In this document: piece by piece, positions 7,813-16,318 of the stretch
Numbering within the stretch: position 1 is the first letter of the stretch
Layout: each line of letters opens with the position of its first letter
Assembly: GCF_024349785.1 (NCBI RefSeq)
Contig: NZ_AP018817.1
Location: 1,271,501-1,335,500, forward strand
Direction: 5' to 3'
DNA from: Sphingomonas bisphenolicum
Lineage (GTDB): Bacteria > Pseudomonadota > Alphaproteobacteria > Sphingomonadales > Sphingomonadaceae
DNA length: 64,000 nt
Notes under the pieces: generated by a model
Databases searched by the model: none
Told to the model about the DNA's origin: nothing
The model's input: only the letters and a program-made list of their open reading frames with translations
Position numbers and translations under genes: made by a program

Positions 7813-9321
7813 TCACCAGCCGATGGTAAAGCCGGCGCGGGCGGCCGTCTTGCCGCCCCGGTTGAAGCCGGTTGCCACGCCGGCGTTCAGCGCGACATGC
7901 GGGGTCACGAGAGCCCCGACCTGCATCGCGCCCGCATGAGCCCCGCCATAGGTCGCCACGTTGGCCGTCAGGTTGAACTTCATATCCGGCAGGAAGGTCG
8001 CACCACCCATTGCGACCGCGACCGCGGTGCCGCTGGATACGCGATCTTCCATCCGATCGAGCCGACCGTCGATCTGATCCAGTCGATCGCCGAGCGCGTC
8101 GATTCTGGACGAAAGCTGGAGGTCCGCCGTCATGCGGGCGTTGGTTTCGCCAGTCAAAGCGCTAGCCAATGCTTCTCGCGCCGACGTTTCATTGTCGATC
8201 CTTTGATGAATCTGAAGGTCATTTTGCGCACGCTGCTGCGCTTCGTCGATGATCTGGCCGGACAGGGTGACATCGGCCGCCTGGCGTGTCGCCGCTTCGG
8301 CGGAGAGGGAATTGGCCAGAACGCTATCGGCTGCGGCGCGCGTACCGGCTTCGTTGGCAATGCTGTTTGCAAATGCGATGTCGGCGTCGGTCCGTGCCGC
8401 TTTTTCTTCATCGATCCGGCCCGCAAGAGTGGAATCGGCGGCAATGCGGGCAGCCGCTTCGCTGTCCAGTTGCCCCTTATTGACCGCGTCTCCGGCCGCG
8501 ACGCCATCGGCCAGATTGCGAATGCCGCTGCCGTTCATCTCTATCCCCTGGGTTACGCTCACCTTGGGTGTAACCAGTCCGGTTTCGTCAAGCCGCGTCG
8601 TTTCCTGTGCAGCGACCTGATATTGCAGCGAAAAAGGCGAGAAGACGGCGGAGTCGGGAATGGGCAGGGGGGAGAGTGAAGGGGCGCTGACCAAGACCGC
8701 ATCGCCGGACAATGTCCCGAACACGATCGCGCCTGCGTCCGAGGTCGTCCGATAATTGCCTGTCAGTGCGGTGCGGTCACCGTTGACGATGGCGGTGGGA
8801 TCGATCGATTTCAGATTATAGCTATAGTCCTGGCCCGTGGTTTCATCGTAGCCAGAAGCGCCCTGGATATCGACGCCGATATTGCGCACTGTCGTTTGAT
8901 AGTCGGAGTAGCGATTGAAATAGCCTATGGCGTTCGGATCGTTAATCGGCGTCAGCGAGCGAGACTTTCTGCCGATATATTGGGTCGTCAGATCGACCGT
9001 CGCGGCCGAATAGAAATTTGACGGATCCAGGCCTCCGAACGGGCCGGTCACTATGCCATCAACGGCCAGCGTGCCGTCGAAGTTGACCTGATATATACGT
9101 GACAGGCCATTGCCCACCTCTTCCGACAGAAATGTCACGTTCCGCGTGCCGGCCGTCCTGCAAATAGCAGGGGCATAGCCGCCATTTCCATCGCAATCGA
9201 CGTCGCTGAGGGGGGTCTGGCTGATGACGGGTACAGTCTGGGCATGAGCCACGGCGTTCATCGGAAACGGAAGACAGGCAAGCGAAGTCGAAAGGCAAAA
9301 CGCCTTCAATCCCAAGTTCAT
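7813..9321 (-). CDS. Small trimeric autotransporter (YadA-type anchor)
   Basis: A 502-residue surface protein. It has a signal peptide (MNLGLKAFCLSTSLACLPFP, cleavage near AHA) and a head/passenger region (about 35-270) with two cysteines near the start. A neck-like RNLADGVAAGDAVNKGQLD (about 269-286) resembles trimeric autotransporter connector motifs. A coiled-coil stalk (about 287-425) contains five 18-residue repeats with the shape E-x3-R-x3-D-x2-L. The C-terminal YadA-like membrane anchor (about 428-502) ends in GFTIGW, the terminal aromatic expected for a BAM substrate. Such proteins form trimeric adhesins. The ATG at 9319-9321 is chosen because the upstream extension lacks signal-peptide character. 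No partner secretion gene is needed. Confidence 0.85.
   Translation of the reverse strand: MNLGLKAFCLSTSLACLPFPMNAVAHAQTVPVISQTPLSDVDCDGNGGYAPAICRTAGTRNVTFLSEEVGNGLSRIYQVNFDGTLAVDGIVTGPFGGLDPSNFYSAATVDLTTQYIGRKSRSLTPINDPNAIGYFNRYSDYQTTVRNIGVDIQGASGYDETTGQDYSYNLKSIDPTAIVNGDRTALTGNYRTTSDAGAIVFGTLSGDAVLVSAPSLSPLPIPDSAVFSPFSLQYQVAAQETTRLDETGLVTPKVSVTQGIEMNGSGIRNLADGVAAGDAVNKGQLDSEAAARIAADSTLAGRIDEEKAARTDADIAFANSIANEAGTRAAADSVLANSLSAEAATRQAADVTLSGQIIDEAQQRAQNDLQIHQRIDNETSAREALASALTGETNARMTADLQLSSRIDALGDRLDQIDGRLDRMEDRVSSGTAVAVAMGGATFLPDMKFNLTANVATYGGAHAGAMQVGALVTPHVALNAGVATGFNRGGKTAARAGFTIGW
8194..8463 (-). repeat. Coding repeats: five 18-residue stalk units
   Basis: Five consecutive 54-nt units encode the coiled-coil stalk of the trimeric autotransporter (residues 287-376). 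Each unit has Glu near position 2, Arg at 6, Asp or Asn at 10 and an aliphatic residue near 13. An 18-residue period equals one heptad plus one hendecad, giving near-straight supercoiling. The DNA copies are diverged, so this is not a recent expansion. Confidence 0.7.
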
Positions 9322-9470
9322 GGATAACCCCCATTGAAATGGCAAGAACCCCCACGGTTCCGGCCATGTTCAAATTCTTAAGAGTCCATTTTCATTGTGC
9401 AAGTCTTCGACATAGTGGAATAAAATATTCCAGCGCGTTGCGCCGGCAGCATGTAATTGCCGGGGCAACA

Positions 9471-9504
9471 AAAAAGGGCGGCCCCTTGCGGCGCCGCCCT
9501 TTTT
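9471..9504 (-). terminator. Intrinsic terminator of infC
   Basis: Perfect 12-bp stem, AAAAAGGGCGGC (9471-9482) against GCCGCCCTTTTT (9493-9504), with a 10-nt loop, 18 nt beyond the infC stop. On the minus strand it ends in a T-run, and it could also work on the plus strand. Confidence 0.9.
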
Positions 9505-9521
9505 AACGCTCTTGACGTCGC

Positions 9522-10067
9522 TTATTTCGGCGACAGCACCATCAGCATCTGGCGGCCTTCCATGCGCGGATAGGCTTCGACCTTCGCGACTTCCTGGACA
9601 TTTTCGGCCACGCGCTGCAGCAGGGCCATGCCGAGCTGCTGGTGGCTGAGTTCGCGGCCGCGGAAGCGCAGGGTGATCTTCACCTTGTCGCCGTCGCCGA
9701 TGAAATCATGCACCTTCTTCATCTTCGTATCATAGTCATGATCGTCGATGTTCGGACGCATCTTGATCTCTTTGAGTTCCTGCGTCTTCTGGGTCTTGCG
9801 GGCGATATTCGCCTTTTTCTGGGCTTCGTACTTGAACTTGCCGATGTCCAGAAACTTGCAGACCGGCGGGTCGGCATTGGGGGAGACTTCGACCAGATCG
9901 AGGCCGACATCGGCCGCCTGCTCGATGGCTTCCTGCGTAAACATCACGCCCAGATTTTCGCCTTCGTCGTCGATCACGCGCACCTTGGGCACGGTGATGA
10001 ACTCGTTATACCGGGGGCCGGACTTCGGCGGCGGCGCCAGCGGGCGGCGCATCATCGGGGGACGTAT
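9522..10067 (-). CDS. infC: Translation initiation factor IF-3
   Basis: IF-3 binds the 30S subunit, blocks premature 50S joining and proofreads the initiator tRNA and start codon. The protein has the N-domain signature [20 protein letters not shown], the basic linker with repeated Lys, and a C-domain containing [10 protein letters not shown] and PRMEGRQM. Length is about 181 residues. The best start appears to be ATA at 10065-10067, because AGGAG (10080-10076) is 8 nt upstream of it but 20 nt from the first ATG (10055). Rare AUU/AUA/AUC starts are a known device by which IF-3 represses its own translation. It lies downstream of thrS, the usual bacterial order. Confidence 0.93.
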   Translation of the reverse strand: MRPPMMRRPLAPPPKSGPRYNEFITVPKVRVIDDEGENLGVMFTQEAIEQAADVGLDLVEVSPNADPPVCKFLDIGKFKYEAQKKANIARKTQKTQELKEIKMRPNIDDHDYDTKMKKVHDFIGDGDKVKITLRFRGRELSHQQLGMALLQRVAENVQEVAKVEAYPRMEGRQMLMVLSPK

Positions 10068-10080
10068 AGCAGTATCTCCT
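10068..10080 (-). promoter_or_regulatory. Ribosome-binding site supporting an AUA start for infC
   Basis: AGGAG occupies 10080-10076 on the minus strand, followed by 8 nt and then ATA at 10067. The ATG codons at 10055 and 10052 are too far for this Shine-Dalgarno sequence. This spacing is the reason for placing the start at ATA. Confidence 0.6.
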
Positions 10081-10110
10081 ATGGTCGTTTCAAAAACGAA
10101 TGGCTCTTAG

Positions 10111-10129
10111 CGGCTTTTTGGCAAAGCCG
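10111..10129 (-). terminator. Short hairpin between thrS and infC
   Basis: CGGCTTT (10111-10117) pairs with AAAGCCG (10123-10129) around a 5-nt loop in the 118-bp gap between thrS and infC. It is too short and poorly tailed to be a confident terminator; it may be an RNA-processing or attenuation element. Confidence 0.35.
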
Positions 10130-10185
10130 AAAGGGGTCCGTGTCCCCGCCGTAACGGAATCACGAACCCTTGTGGCATTGCTGCC

Positions 10186-12180
10186 TCACCGCATATCGGG
10201 TGCAAGGCTCTCATTTGCAAGGCGCGAAATGACATCGTCGAGCGAAAGGACGCTTTGCCCCTCCTTGCCCAGTTCGCGCAGCGCGACCGTCCCCTCGTCC
10301 GCCTCGCGCCGTCCGACGACCAGCAGGTTCGGCACCTTGGCAAGGCTGTGTTCGCGGACCTTGTAATTGATCTTCTCGTTCCGCACGTCGATTTCGGCGC
10401 GGATTCCCGCCGCGCGCAGCTTCTCGACCGCTGCCTTCGCATAATCGTCCGCATCGGACACGATGGTCGCGACCACGGCCTGCACCGGCGCCAGCCAGAG
10501 CGGGAAGCGGCCCGCATAATGTTCGATCAGGATGCCGATGAAGCGTTCATAGCTGCCGAAAATGGCGCGATGGAGCATGACCGGCCGGTGCCGCTCGCCA
10601 TCTTCGCCAATATAGCTGGCGTCGAGTCGTTCGGGCAGCACGCGGTCCGACTGGATCGTGCCGACCTGCCAGGTGCGGCCGATCGCGTCGGTCAGATGCC
10701 ATTCCAGCTTGGGCGCATAGAAGGCGCCTTCGCCCGGCAATTCTTCCCAGCCATATTCGGGCGTGTTGAGGCCGGCGGCGGCGACCGCGTTGCGCAGCTC
10801 ATTCTCCGCCATGTCCCACATCTCCTCGGTGCCGAAGCGCTTTTCCGGGCGCAGCGCCAGCTTGATCGAGTAGGTGAAGCCGAAATCCTTGTAGATGCGG
10901 TCGGCCAGCGCGCAGAAGGCGCGGACTTCCTCGACGATCTGGTCTTCGCGGCAGAAGATATGCGCGTCATCCTGCGTGAACTGGCGCACGCGCATCAGGC
11001 CGTGCAGCGCGCCATGCGGCTCGTTGCGGTGGCAGCAGCCATTTTCGTAGAAGCGCAGCGGCAGGTCGCGATAGCTTTTGATCCCCTGACGGAAGATCAG
11101 GACATGCGCCGGGCAGTTCATGGGCTTCAAGGCCATCCAGTCGGCGTCGTCCGACACCAGCGGGCCTTCATCGTCCACATTGGGCACTTCGTCGGGGATG
11201 ACGAACATATTCTCGCGATATTTGCCCCAGTGGCCGGACGTTTCCCACTGGCGTGCGTCCATCACCTGGGGCGTCTTCACCTCGCGATAGCCCGCTGCGT
11301 CGATGGCGCGGCGCATATAGGCTTCCAGTTCGCGCCAGATGAGATAGCCCTTGGGATGCCAGAAGACGCTGCCATGCGCTTCCTGCTGGAGATGGAACAG
11401 GTCCATTTCCGCACCCAGCTTGCGATGGTCGCGCTTACCCGCCTCTTCAAGGCGCGTCAGATGCTCGGCCAACTGCTTTTTGTTGAGCCAGCCGGTGCCA
11501 TAGATGCGGCTGAGCATCGCATTCTTCTGGTCGCCGCGCCAATAGGCGCCCGATACGCGCGTCAGCTTGAACGCGGCGGGGTCCAGGCGCCCGGTGGAAG
11601 CCAGATGCGGGCCGCGGCACATGTCGTACCAGTCGCCGGAGCGATAGACCGTCAGTTCCTCGCCCTCGGGCAGTTCGGCGGCCCATTCGGCCTTGAACGT
11701 CTCGCCGGCCGCGCGCCAGGCGGCGATCAGCGCGTCGCGGTCCATCACTTCGCGCACCAGCGGCTTGTTGGCGGCGATGATCTTGCGCATCTCCGCCTCG
11801 ATTCCCGGCAGGTCTTCCTCGGTGAAGGGCCGGTCCCTGGGCGCGAAGTCATAATAGAAGCCATCGTCGGTCGACGGGCCGAAAGTGATCTGGGTGCCGG
11901 GGAACAACGCCTGCACCGCTTCGGCCAGCACATGGGCGAAATCGTGCCGGGCCAGTTCCAGCGCGTCGGCCTCATCCTTGCTCGTCACCAGGGCGAGGTG
12001 GGAATCCTGTTCCAGCGGGCGGCCGATATCGCGCAGTTCGCCATCGACGCGCGCGGCGATGGCGGCCTTGGCCAGGCCCGGCCCGATCGCCGCTGCAATG
12101 TCCGCCGGGGTAGTGCCGGGCGCGACTTCACGCACGGAACCATCGGGCAGGGTAATCTTGAGCATGGCGGACACGGACAT
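10186..12180 (-). CDS. thrS: Threonine--tRNA ligase
   Basis: A 664-residue class II aminoacyl-tRNA synthetase charging tRNA-Thr. The domain order is complete: an N-terminal TGS domain ([14 protein letters not shown]), the editing/SAD domain with its [10 protein letters not shown] metal motif, and the catalytic core with the [10 protein letters not shown] motif holding a zinc-ligand cysteine. The C-terminal anticodon-binding domain follows ([13 protein letters not shown] onwards). Two starts are possible, ATG 12180 (MSVSAMLKI) and ATG 12165 (MLKI); the first has AGAAAG nearby. The family often has autoregulatory or T-box leaders; I saw neither in the 170 bp upstream. It precedes infC in the same direction. 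Confidence 0.95.
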   Translation of the reverse strand: MSVSAMLKITLPDGSVREVAPGTTPADIAAAIGPGLAKAAIAARVDGELRDIGRPLEQDSHLALVTSKDEADALELARHDFAHVLAEAVQALFPGTQITFGPSTDDGFYYDFAPRDRPFTEEDLPGIEAEMRKIIAANKPLVREVMDRDALIAAWRAAGETFKAEWAAELPEGEELTVYRSGDWYDMCRGPHLASTGRLDPAAFKLTRVSGAYWRGDQKNAMLSRIYGTGWLNKKQLAEHLTRLEEAGKRDHRKLGAEMDLFHLQQEAHGSVFWHPKGYLIWRELEAYMRRAIDAAGYREVKTPQVMDARQWETSGHWGKYRENMFVIPDEVPNVDDEGPLVSDDADWMALKPMNCPAHVLIFRQGIKSYRDLPLRFYENGCCHRNEPHGALHGLMRVRQFTQDDAHIFCREDQIVEEVRAFCALADRIYKDFGFTYSIKLALRPEKRFGTEEMWDMAENELRNAVAAAGLNTPEYGWEELPGEGAFYAPKLEWHLTDAIGRTWQVGTIQSDRVLPERLDASYIGEDGERHRPVMLHRAIFGSYERFIGILIEHYAGRFPLWLAPVQAVVATIVSDADDYAKAAVEKLRAAGIRAEIDVRNEKINYKVREHSLAKVPNLLVVGRREADEGTVALRELGKEGQSVLSLDDVISRLANESLAPDMR

Positions 12181-12360
12181 GGCTTTCTGTGAAATGGGCG
12201 GGTTGCGCGGCCCCAATTGCCGCGCATTCCCCTTAAATGGGCGGCCCGCACTGTCAATAGAAGGGTTCGGAGGCGGACTGGCGCCGCCGGCGGCTCATGG
12301 AACGCTGCATCGCGAGAGCGCTCTTGCCAACGCCGGTCGCGAAGCGCATGTTTCATGTGT

Positions 12361-12370
12361 TGTTATAACA
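12361..12370. promoter_or_regulatory. Palindrome TGTTATAACA before the ExbD gene
   Basis: A perfect 10-bp palindrome about 20 nt upstream of the ExbD start codon, just before a strong AGGAGGG ribosome-binding site. It contains a -10-like TATAAC and could be a promoter element, an operator or both. The regulator is unknown. Confidence 0.35.
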
Positions 12371-12389
12371 TATTTCAACAGGAGGGTTT

Positions 12390-12821
12390 ATGGCCTTGCA
12401 CCGTGCACGCCCGGAGTCCGCAGACGCACCGATGGGCGAGATGAACACGACGCCGCTGATCGACGTCATGCTGGTCCTGCTCATCATGTTCATCATCACC
12501 ATTCCGATGCAGACCCACAGCGTGGGCATCGACCTGCCGCAGGCGCCGGTTCAGCCGGCCCGGTTCACGCCCGACCCGGTCAAGAACAAAGTGACGATCG
12601 ACGCCGCCGGCATAATCCGCTGGAACGGGGCGGCGATCGATCGGCTGACGCTGCGCCGCTATCTGGCGCGGTCGCTGGCGTTGCCGGTGGAGCCGGAACT
12701 GCAATTCCAACCGGATGCCGCGGCGCGCTACGTCATAGTGGATGAAGTGCTGGCCGACATCCGCCGGTCGGGCGTGACCAAGCTCGGCTTCGTCGGCAAC
12801 GAACGCTATCGGGATTTCTGA
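12390..12821 (+). CDS. exbD: ExbD/TolR family protein
   Basis: A 143-residue inner-membrane protein. The MNTTPLIDVMLVLLIMFIITI segment is the single transmembrane helix with the essential, proton-carrying aspartate (LIDVMLVLL). A periplasmic domain of about 100 residues follows. ExbD works with ExbB and TonB to energise outer-membrane receptors, or as TolR with TolQ/TolA. No exbB/tolQ or tonB gene is beside it, so it must rely on a partner elsewhere; sphingomonads often have extra exbD copies. AGGAGGG precedes the ATG. ExbD versus TolR cannot be settled, but the NTTPLIDVMLVLL wording is more ExbD-like. Confidence 0.85.
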   Translation: MALHRARPESADAPMGEMNTTPLIDVMLVLLIMFIITIPMQTHSVGIDLPQAPVQPARFTPDPVKNKVTIDAAGIIRWNGAAIDRLTLRRYLARSLALPVEPELQFQPDAAARYVIVDEVLADIRRSGVTKLGFVGNERYRDF

Positions 12822-12893
12822 AAAACGGCCTGCGCCTTGCCCCCGGTCTGCATCGCCGATAGCATCGGCGATGCGGAAAGGAGGGCAGGGCGC

Positions 12894-13070
12894 ATGAAGA
12901 CGGTTCGCTATGGTTTGATCGCCTGCTTCTGTCTCGGAGCGGCCTGGGGCGTTGCCCATCTCGCCACCCCGCCGCGTGCGGACGCGCTGGCGACGCCGGG
13001 TCTGTCGATCGCTCCCGCAGCGCATGACCGGTCGCAGGAGCGGTGGCGCTACCTGCCGATCCTGCGATAG
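12894..13070 (+). CDS. Small secreted or anchored hypothetical protein
   Basis: A 58-residue protein beginning MKTVRYGLIACFCLGAAWGV, a hydrophobic N-terminal segment that could be a signal peptide or a single membrane anchor, followed by a short Pro/Ala/Arg-rich tail. The ATG at 12894 is preceded by AAGGAGGGCAGGG, a strong ribosome-binding site, which is the main evidence that it is translated. It sits 72 nt downstream of exbD in the same direction. I recognise no family or function. Confidence 0.5.
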   Translation: MKTVRYGLIACFCLGAAWGVAHLATPPRADALATPGLSIAPAAHDRSQERWRYLPILR

Positions 13071-13072
13071 CA

Positions 13073-13438
13073 TCAGGCGAAGAGTAGCCGGGCCTGATCG
13101 TCGGTCGCTTGCAGGAAGCCGACCGGTCCGCCCGTTTCGACGCCTTCGGGAAGGTCCGTCGCCGTCATGCCGCACAGGGCAAGGCCGCTCTGGCAGGCGA
13201 TCAGCGTCACGCCCAACCCCAGTGCTTCATTCAGCAGTGCGGCCAGATCGGGCAGGCCGGCGGCGCGATGGGCCACATCGCGGGGCGCGACGATCGGCGC
13301 GCGCAGCAGCGCCACCGCATCCAGTTGCAGGAAGAGGGTCGCCGCGCCGCCCAGAGCGGCCTGCGCCGCCGCCAGCACCAGCGCGCCGCGCAGCCGCTCC
13401 GCATCGGCCGTCGCGACCAGGATGTTCAGGGCGCGCAT
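13073..13438 (-). CDS. DsrE/DsrF-like family protein
   Basis: A 121-residue protein with the DsrE-like alpha/beta layout: a start of the type MRALNILVATADAERLRGA, a hydrophobic beta strand, and a conserved cysteine region LIACQSGLALCGM near residues 80-92. DsrE-family proteins bind or relay sulfur through a cysteine in sulfur oxidation and tRNA thiolation (Tus system). It overlaps the 3' end of the moeB-like gene by 13 nt, so both are likely translated from one message. Pairing with an E1-like sulfur-transfer activator is consistent with a sulfur-relay role, but no substrate is known. Confidence 0.7.
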   Translation of the reverse strand: MRALNILVATADAERLRGALVLAAAQAALGGAATLFLQLDAVALLRAPIVAPRDVAHRAAGLPDLAALLNEALGLGVTLIACQSGLALCGMTATDLPEGVETGGPVGFLQATDDQARLLFA

Positions 13439-14193
13439 AGAGCCACAGCGCATGCCGTACAGGCGGGGTCTTTGGGCACATCCAGCGTGCGGAAGCGCAT
13501 CGAAAGCAGGTCGGCGATCAGCAGCCGCCCGGCCATCTCCGCGCCGAACGGCACCAGCGCGCGGATCGCCTCCAGCGCGGCCAGGCTGCCCATCGCGCCG
13601 GTCAGTGCGCCGATGACGCCGGTTTCGGCGCAATTGCGTTCCGGCGCATCCTGCGGCGCGCCGACCAGGCAGCGATAGCAGGGCTTGTCCGCTTCCCAGC
13701 CGCGATAGGTGGCGATCTGCCCCTCGAACGGGCCGACCGCCGCGGATACCAGCGGGATGCGCAGGCGCTGTGCGCTGTCCGCCACCGCCAGCCGGGTGTC
13801 GAAATTATCGCAGCCGTCCAGAATTACGTCCGCGTCCCGCAGCATGATCGCGGCATTGTCCGCGTCGATCCGCGCGTTGATCGGGATCAGCTTCACGTCG
13901 GGGTTGAGCCGCGCGACGGCCGCCATCGCGGCCTCCGCCTTGGGCGCGCCGATATCGGCGGCGCCGAACAAAATCTGCCGCTGCAGGTTGGACAGGGCGA
14001 CCGCGTCATCGTCGATTACCCGGATCGTGCCGACTCCGGCGGCGGCAAGGTAGAGGATCGCCGGGCTGCCGATGCCGCCCGCCCCGATCACCGCTACGTC
14101 TGCCGATAGCAGCCGGGCCTGTCCCGCGCCGCCAATTTCCTTCAGGATGATGTGCCGGGCGTAGCGGTCCAGTTGATCGTCGCTGAGCGTCAC
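13426..14193 (-). CDS. moeB: HesA/MoeB/ThiF family adenylyltransferase
   Basis: A 255-residue E1-like enzyme. It adenylates the C-terminal glycine of a ubiquitin-like sulfur carrier (MoaD or ThiS) to prepare it for thiocarboxylation. Visible motifs are the start segment LDRYARHIILKEIGGAGQ, the nucleotide-binding GAGGIGSPAILYLAAAGVG, DGCDNFDTR, CYRCL, and a C-terminal CTACAVALC pair for zinc. The GTG start at 14193 overlaps the upstream stop codon as GTGA, evidence of translational coupling. Family members serve molybdopterin or thiamine synthesis; without moaD or thiS nearby the choice of moeB is provisional. Confidence 0.85.
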   Translation of the reverse strand: MTLSDDQLDRYARHIILKEIGGAGQARLLSADVAVIGAGGIGSPAILYLAAAGVGTIRVIDDDAVALSNLQRQILFGAADIGAPKAEAAMAAVARLNPDVKLIPINARIDADNAAIMLRDADVILDGCDNFDTRLAVADSAQRLRIPLVSAAVGPFEGQIATYRGWEADKPCYRCLVGAPQDAPERNCAETGVIGALTGAMGSLAALEAIRALVPFGAEMAGRLLIADLLSMRFRTLDVPKDPACTACAVALCAP

Positions 14194-14606
14194 GGCGCGT
14201 CGGACCAGAGGAAGCGGACCTGAGAGCGCATCCAGCGAGGCTCCGCCGCCCCGGTCTTGGGGAAGGAACCGCGCAATGTACCGAGGATGCGGCCGCTCAC
14301 ATATTTTTCGACCTCGGGGCAACGCGCATTGACCGGCGCGATCTTGAGCGGCTTGCCTTCGCCCGACAGCAGGAACAGCATGTCGATTTCCAGCAGCCGC
14401 GATCCTTCATGATTGACCGCACCACTGCATTCGCCACGACGATAGAGTTTCGCGACATCGTCCGACCAGCGCGGCGACACCTTCCGCCCCAGCCAGCCGT
14501 CGATGACCGGGACGGCGGTCAAATCCTGCGGCATGGGCGGTGCATCGCCCGGAACCGGGCCTGGCATCGGGGTTGCAGCCAGCATCAGCGAAAGCAGCAT
14601 CGTCAT
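14190..14606 (-). CDS. Hypothetical secreted protein
   Basis: A 138-residue protein with a hydrophobic N-terminus (MTMLLSLMLAATPMPGPVPG) likely to be a signal peptide, and two cysteines (RRGECSG and NARCPEV) that could form a disulfide in the periplasm. I recognise no domain. The gene is packed between dut (4-nt gap) and moeB (4-nt GTGA overlap), so it is part of the ubiE-to-dsrE transcript. The start at 14606 is supported by AGGAG inside the end of dut. A role in the cell envelope is possible, but nothing in the sequence names it. Confidence 0.7.
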   Translation of the reverse strand: MTMLLSLMLAATPMPGPVPGDAPPMPQDLTAVPVIDGWLGRKVSPRWSDDVAKLYRRGECSGAVNHEGSRLLEIDMLFLLSGEGKPLKIAPVNARCPEVEKYVSGRILGTLRGSFPKTGAAEPRWMRSQVRFLWSDAP

Positions 14607-14610
14607 CGCG

Positions 14611-15066
14611 TCACACTCCTGTGGAACCGAACCCGCCCTGTCCCCGGACGGTATCGTCGAGACTATCGACTTCCGCGAAGCTGGCAAGCTGCACCGGCGC
14701 GACGACCAGCTGGGCGATCCGGTCGCCGCGCTGTATCGGGAAGGGCGCGTCGCCCAGGTTGATCAGGATGATCTTCAATTCGCCGCGATAGTCGGCGTCG
14801 ATCGTACCGGGCGTGTTGGGCAGGCTGATGCCGTGCTTGAGCGCGAGGCCGGAGCGGGGACGAACCTGCACCTCATAGCCTTCGGGGATCGCCATCGCGA
14901 AGCCCGTCGCCACCGCATGGCGGCCACCCGGTTGCAGCACCAGTTCCTCGGCCGAAACGACGTCCATTCCTGCGGCATGGGCGGTCGCATAGGCCGGGAC
15001 CGGCAGGCCCTCGCCATGGGGCAGGCGCTTGAGCCGGATTTCAATCGACGAGAGCGGAGAGGGCAT
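14611..15066 (-). CDS. dut: dUTP diphosphatase
   Basis: A 151-residue trimeric dUTPase that hydrolyses dUTP to dUMP, keeping uracil out of DNA and feeding thymidylate synthesis. Conserved motifs are all present: [12 protein letters not shown] (motif 1), [11 protein letters not shown] (motif 2), [14 protein letters not shown] (motif 3, with the catalytic Asp and Tyr), [13 protein letters not shown] (motif 4) and the C-terminal [10 protein letters not shown] arm (motif 5). The gene overlaps the end of coaBC by 26 nt, the usual alphaproteobacterial order ubiB-coaBC-dut. Confidence 0.96.
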   Translation of the reverse strand: MPSPLSSIEIRLKRLPHGEGLPVPAYATAHAAGMDVVSAEELVLQPGGRHAVATGFAMAIPEGYEVQVRPRSGLALKHGISLPNTPGTIDADYRGELKIILINLGDAPFPIQRGDRIAQLVVAPVQLASFAEVDSLDDTVRGQGGFGSTGV

Positions 15067-16318
15067 GGGCGACCTTTTCGATGAGTTTGTCGGCGACCTC
15101 GCCCTTCGGCAGGCTGGGCCAGGATTCGATGCCGGCGGCGGTGACGATCTGCACGGCGTTGGCGTCGCCGCCCATTACGTCGCCGGATACGTCATTGGCG
15201 ACGATCCAGTCGGCGCCCTTCTTCGCCAGCTTGGCCCGGGCATGGGCGGCGATCTGCTGCGTTTCGGCGGCAAAGCCCACCAGCAGGGCCGGGCGCTGCG
15301 CATGGCGGCCCAGAGTCGCGAGGATGTCGGGATTTTCGACCAGTGCGAGCGGCGCGGGCTGGCCGGAGCCGTCCTTCTTCAGCTTCTGGTCGGCGGCGTC
15401 TGCGGTGCGCCAGTCGGCGACCGCGGCAACCATGATCGCGGCGTCTGCCGGCAGGGCGGCTTCGACCGCGGCCAGCATCTGCCGTGCGGTTTCCACATCC
15501 ACCCGGTCGACCCCCGCGGGCGTAGGGAGATGTACCGGCCCTGCGACCAGCGTCACCCGCGCGCCGGCCCGCGCGGCGGCGGCGGCGATCGCGAAGCCCT
15601 GCTTGCCCGACGATCGATTGGCGATGTAGCGCACCGGGTCGATCGGCTCATGGGTGGGGCCTGCGGTGATAAGGATGTGGCGACCCTGCAAAGATCCGTT
15701 CGTCTCGAGCGAAGTCGAGAGACGCTGGGCATCGCTGGCAAAATCGGGCTGACCCGCGAGCGGATCGGCGCCCCTGGGCAATGCCAGCAGCCGCTCGATT
15801 TCCACAGCGATCGCCTCGGGCTCGGGCAGTCGCCCCTTGCCATATTCGCCGCACGCCATCGCGCCATCGTCCGGCGTCATGACATGGACGCCGTCGGCGT
15901 GGAGCCGCTCCAGATTGCGCTGCGTCGCCTTGTGATGCCACATGCGCACATTCATCGCAGGGACCGCCAGCACCGGCTTGTCGGTCGCCAGCAGCAGCGT
16001 GGTGGCCAGATCGTCGGCGATGCCGTTCGCCATCTTGGCAAGGATATTGGCGGTCGCGGGCGCGACGACGACCAGATCGGCCTGGCGCGATAGCTGGATA
16101 TGGCCGATTTCCTGCTCGTCCTTCAGGTCGAACAAATGGGTGAAGACCTGATCTTCGGTCAGCACCCCCAGCGACAGCGGCGTCACGAACTGCTGCGCGC
16201 TTTCCGTGAGCACCGCCCGCACCGCAACGCCGCGCTTGCGTAGCAGCCGCACCAGTTCGAGCGCCTTATAGGCGGCGATACCGCCAGAGACGATGAGGAG
16301 TACGCGCTGTTGAGTCAT
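15041..16318 (-). CDS. coaBC: Bifunctional phosphopantothenoylcysteine decarboxylase/ligase
   Basis: A 425-residue two-domain enzyme of coenzyme A synthesis. The N-terminal CoaC flavoprotein domain has [19 protein letters not shown] and [17 protein letters not shown], with the PAMN flavin motif; it decarboxylates phosphopantothenoylcysteine. The C-terminal CoaB domain, starting near [17 protein letters not shown] and NRSSGKQG, joins cysteine to phosphopantothenate. The linker between them contains [11 protein letters not shown], encoded by a copy of a dispersed palindromic repeat (15696-15724). The ATG at 16316-16318 overlaps the ubiB stop as ATGA, so translation is coupled. Confidence 0.95.
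   Translation of the reverse strand: MTQQRVLLIVSGGIAAYKALELVRLLRKRGVAVRAVLTESAQQFVTPLSLGVLTEDQVFTHLFDLKDEQEIGHIQLSRQADLVVVAPATANILAKMANGIADDLATTLLLATDKPVLAVPAMNVRMWHHKATQRNLERLHADGVHVMTPDDGAMACGEYGKGRLPEPEAIAVEIERLLALPRGADPLAGQPDFASDAQRLSTSLETNGSLQGRHILITAGPTHEPIDPVRYIANRSSGKQGFAIAAAAARAGARVTLVAGPVHLPTPAGVDRVDVETARQMLAAVEAALPADAAIMVAAVADWRTADAADQKLKKDGSGQPAPLALVENPDILATLGRHAQRPALLVGFAAETQQIAAHARAKLAKKGADWIVANDVSGDVMGGDANAVQIVTAAGIESWPSLPKGEVADKLIEKVAHALSALVD
15696..15724. repeat. Palindromic repeat unit inside the coaBC reading frame
   Basis: The 29-nt unit CCGTTCGTCTC-GAGCGAAGTCGAGAGACG forms a hairpin (CGTCTC against GAGACG). It matches the left unit at 52351-52379 with a few differences that keep the pairing (CGTGTC against GACACG there). 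It is translated on the minus strand as the CoaC-CoaB linker. Confidence 0.75.
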
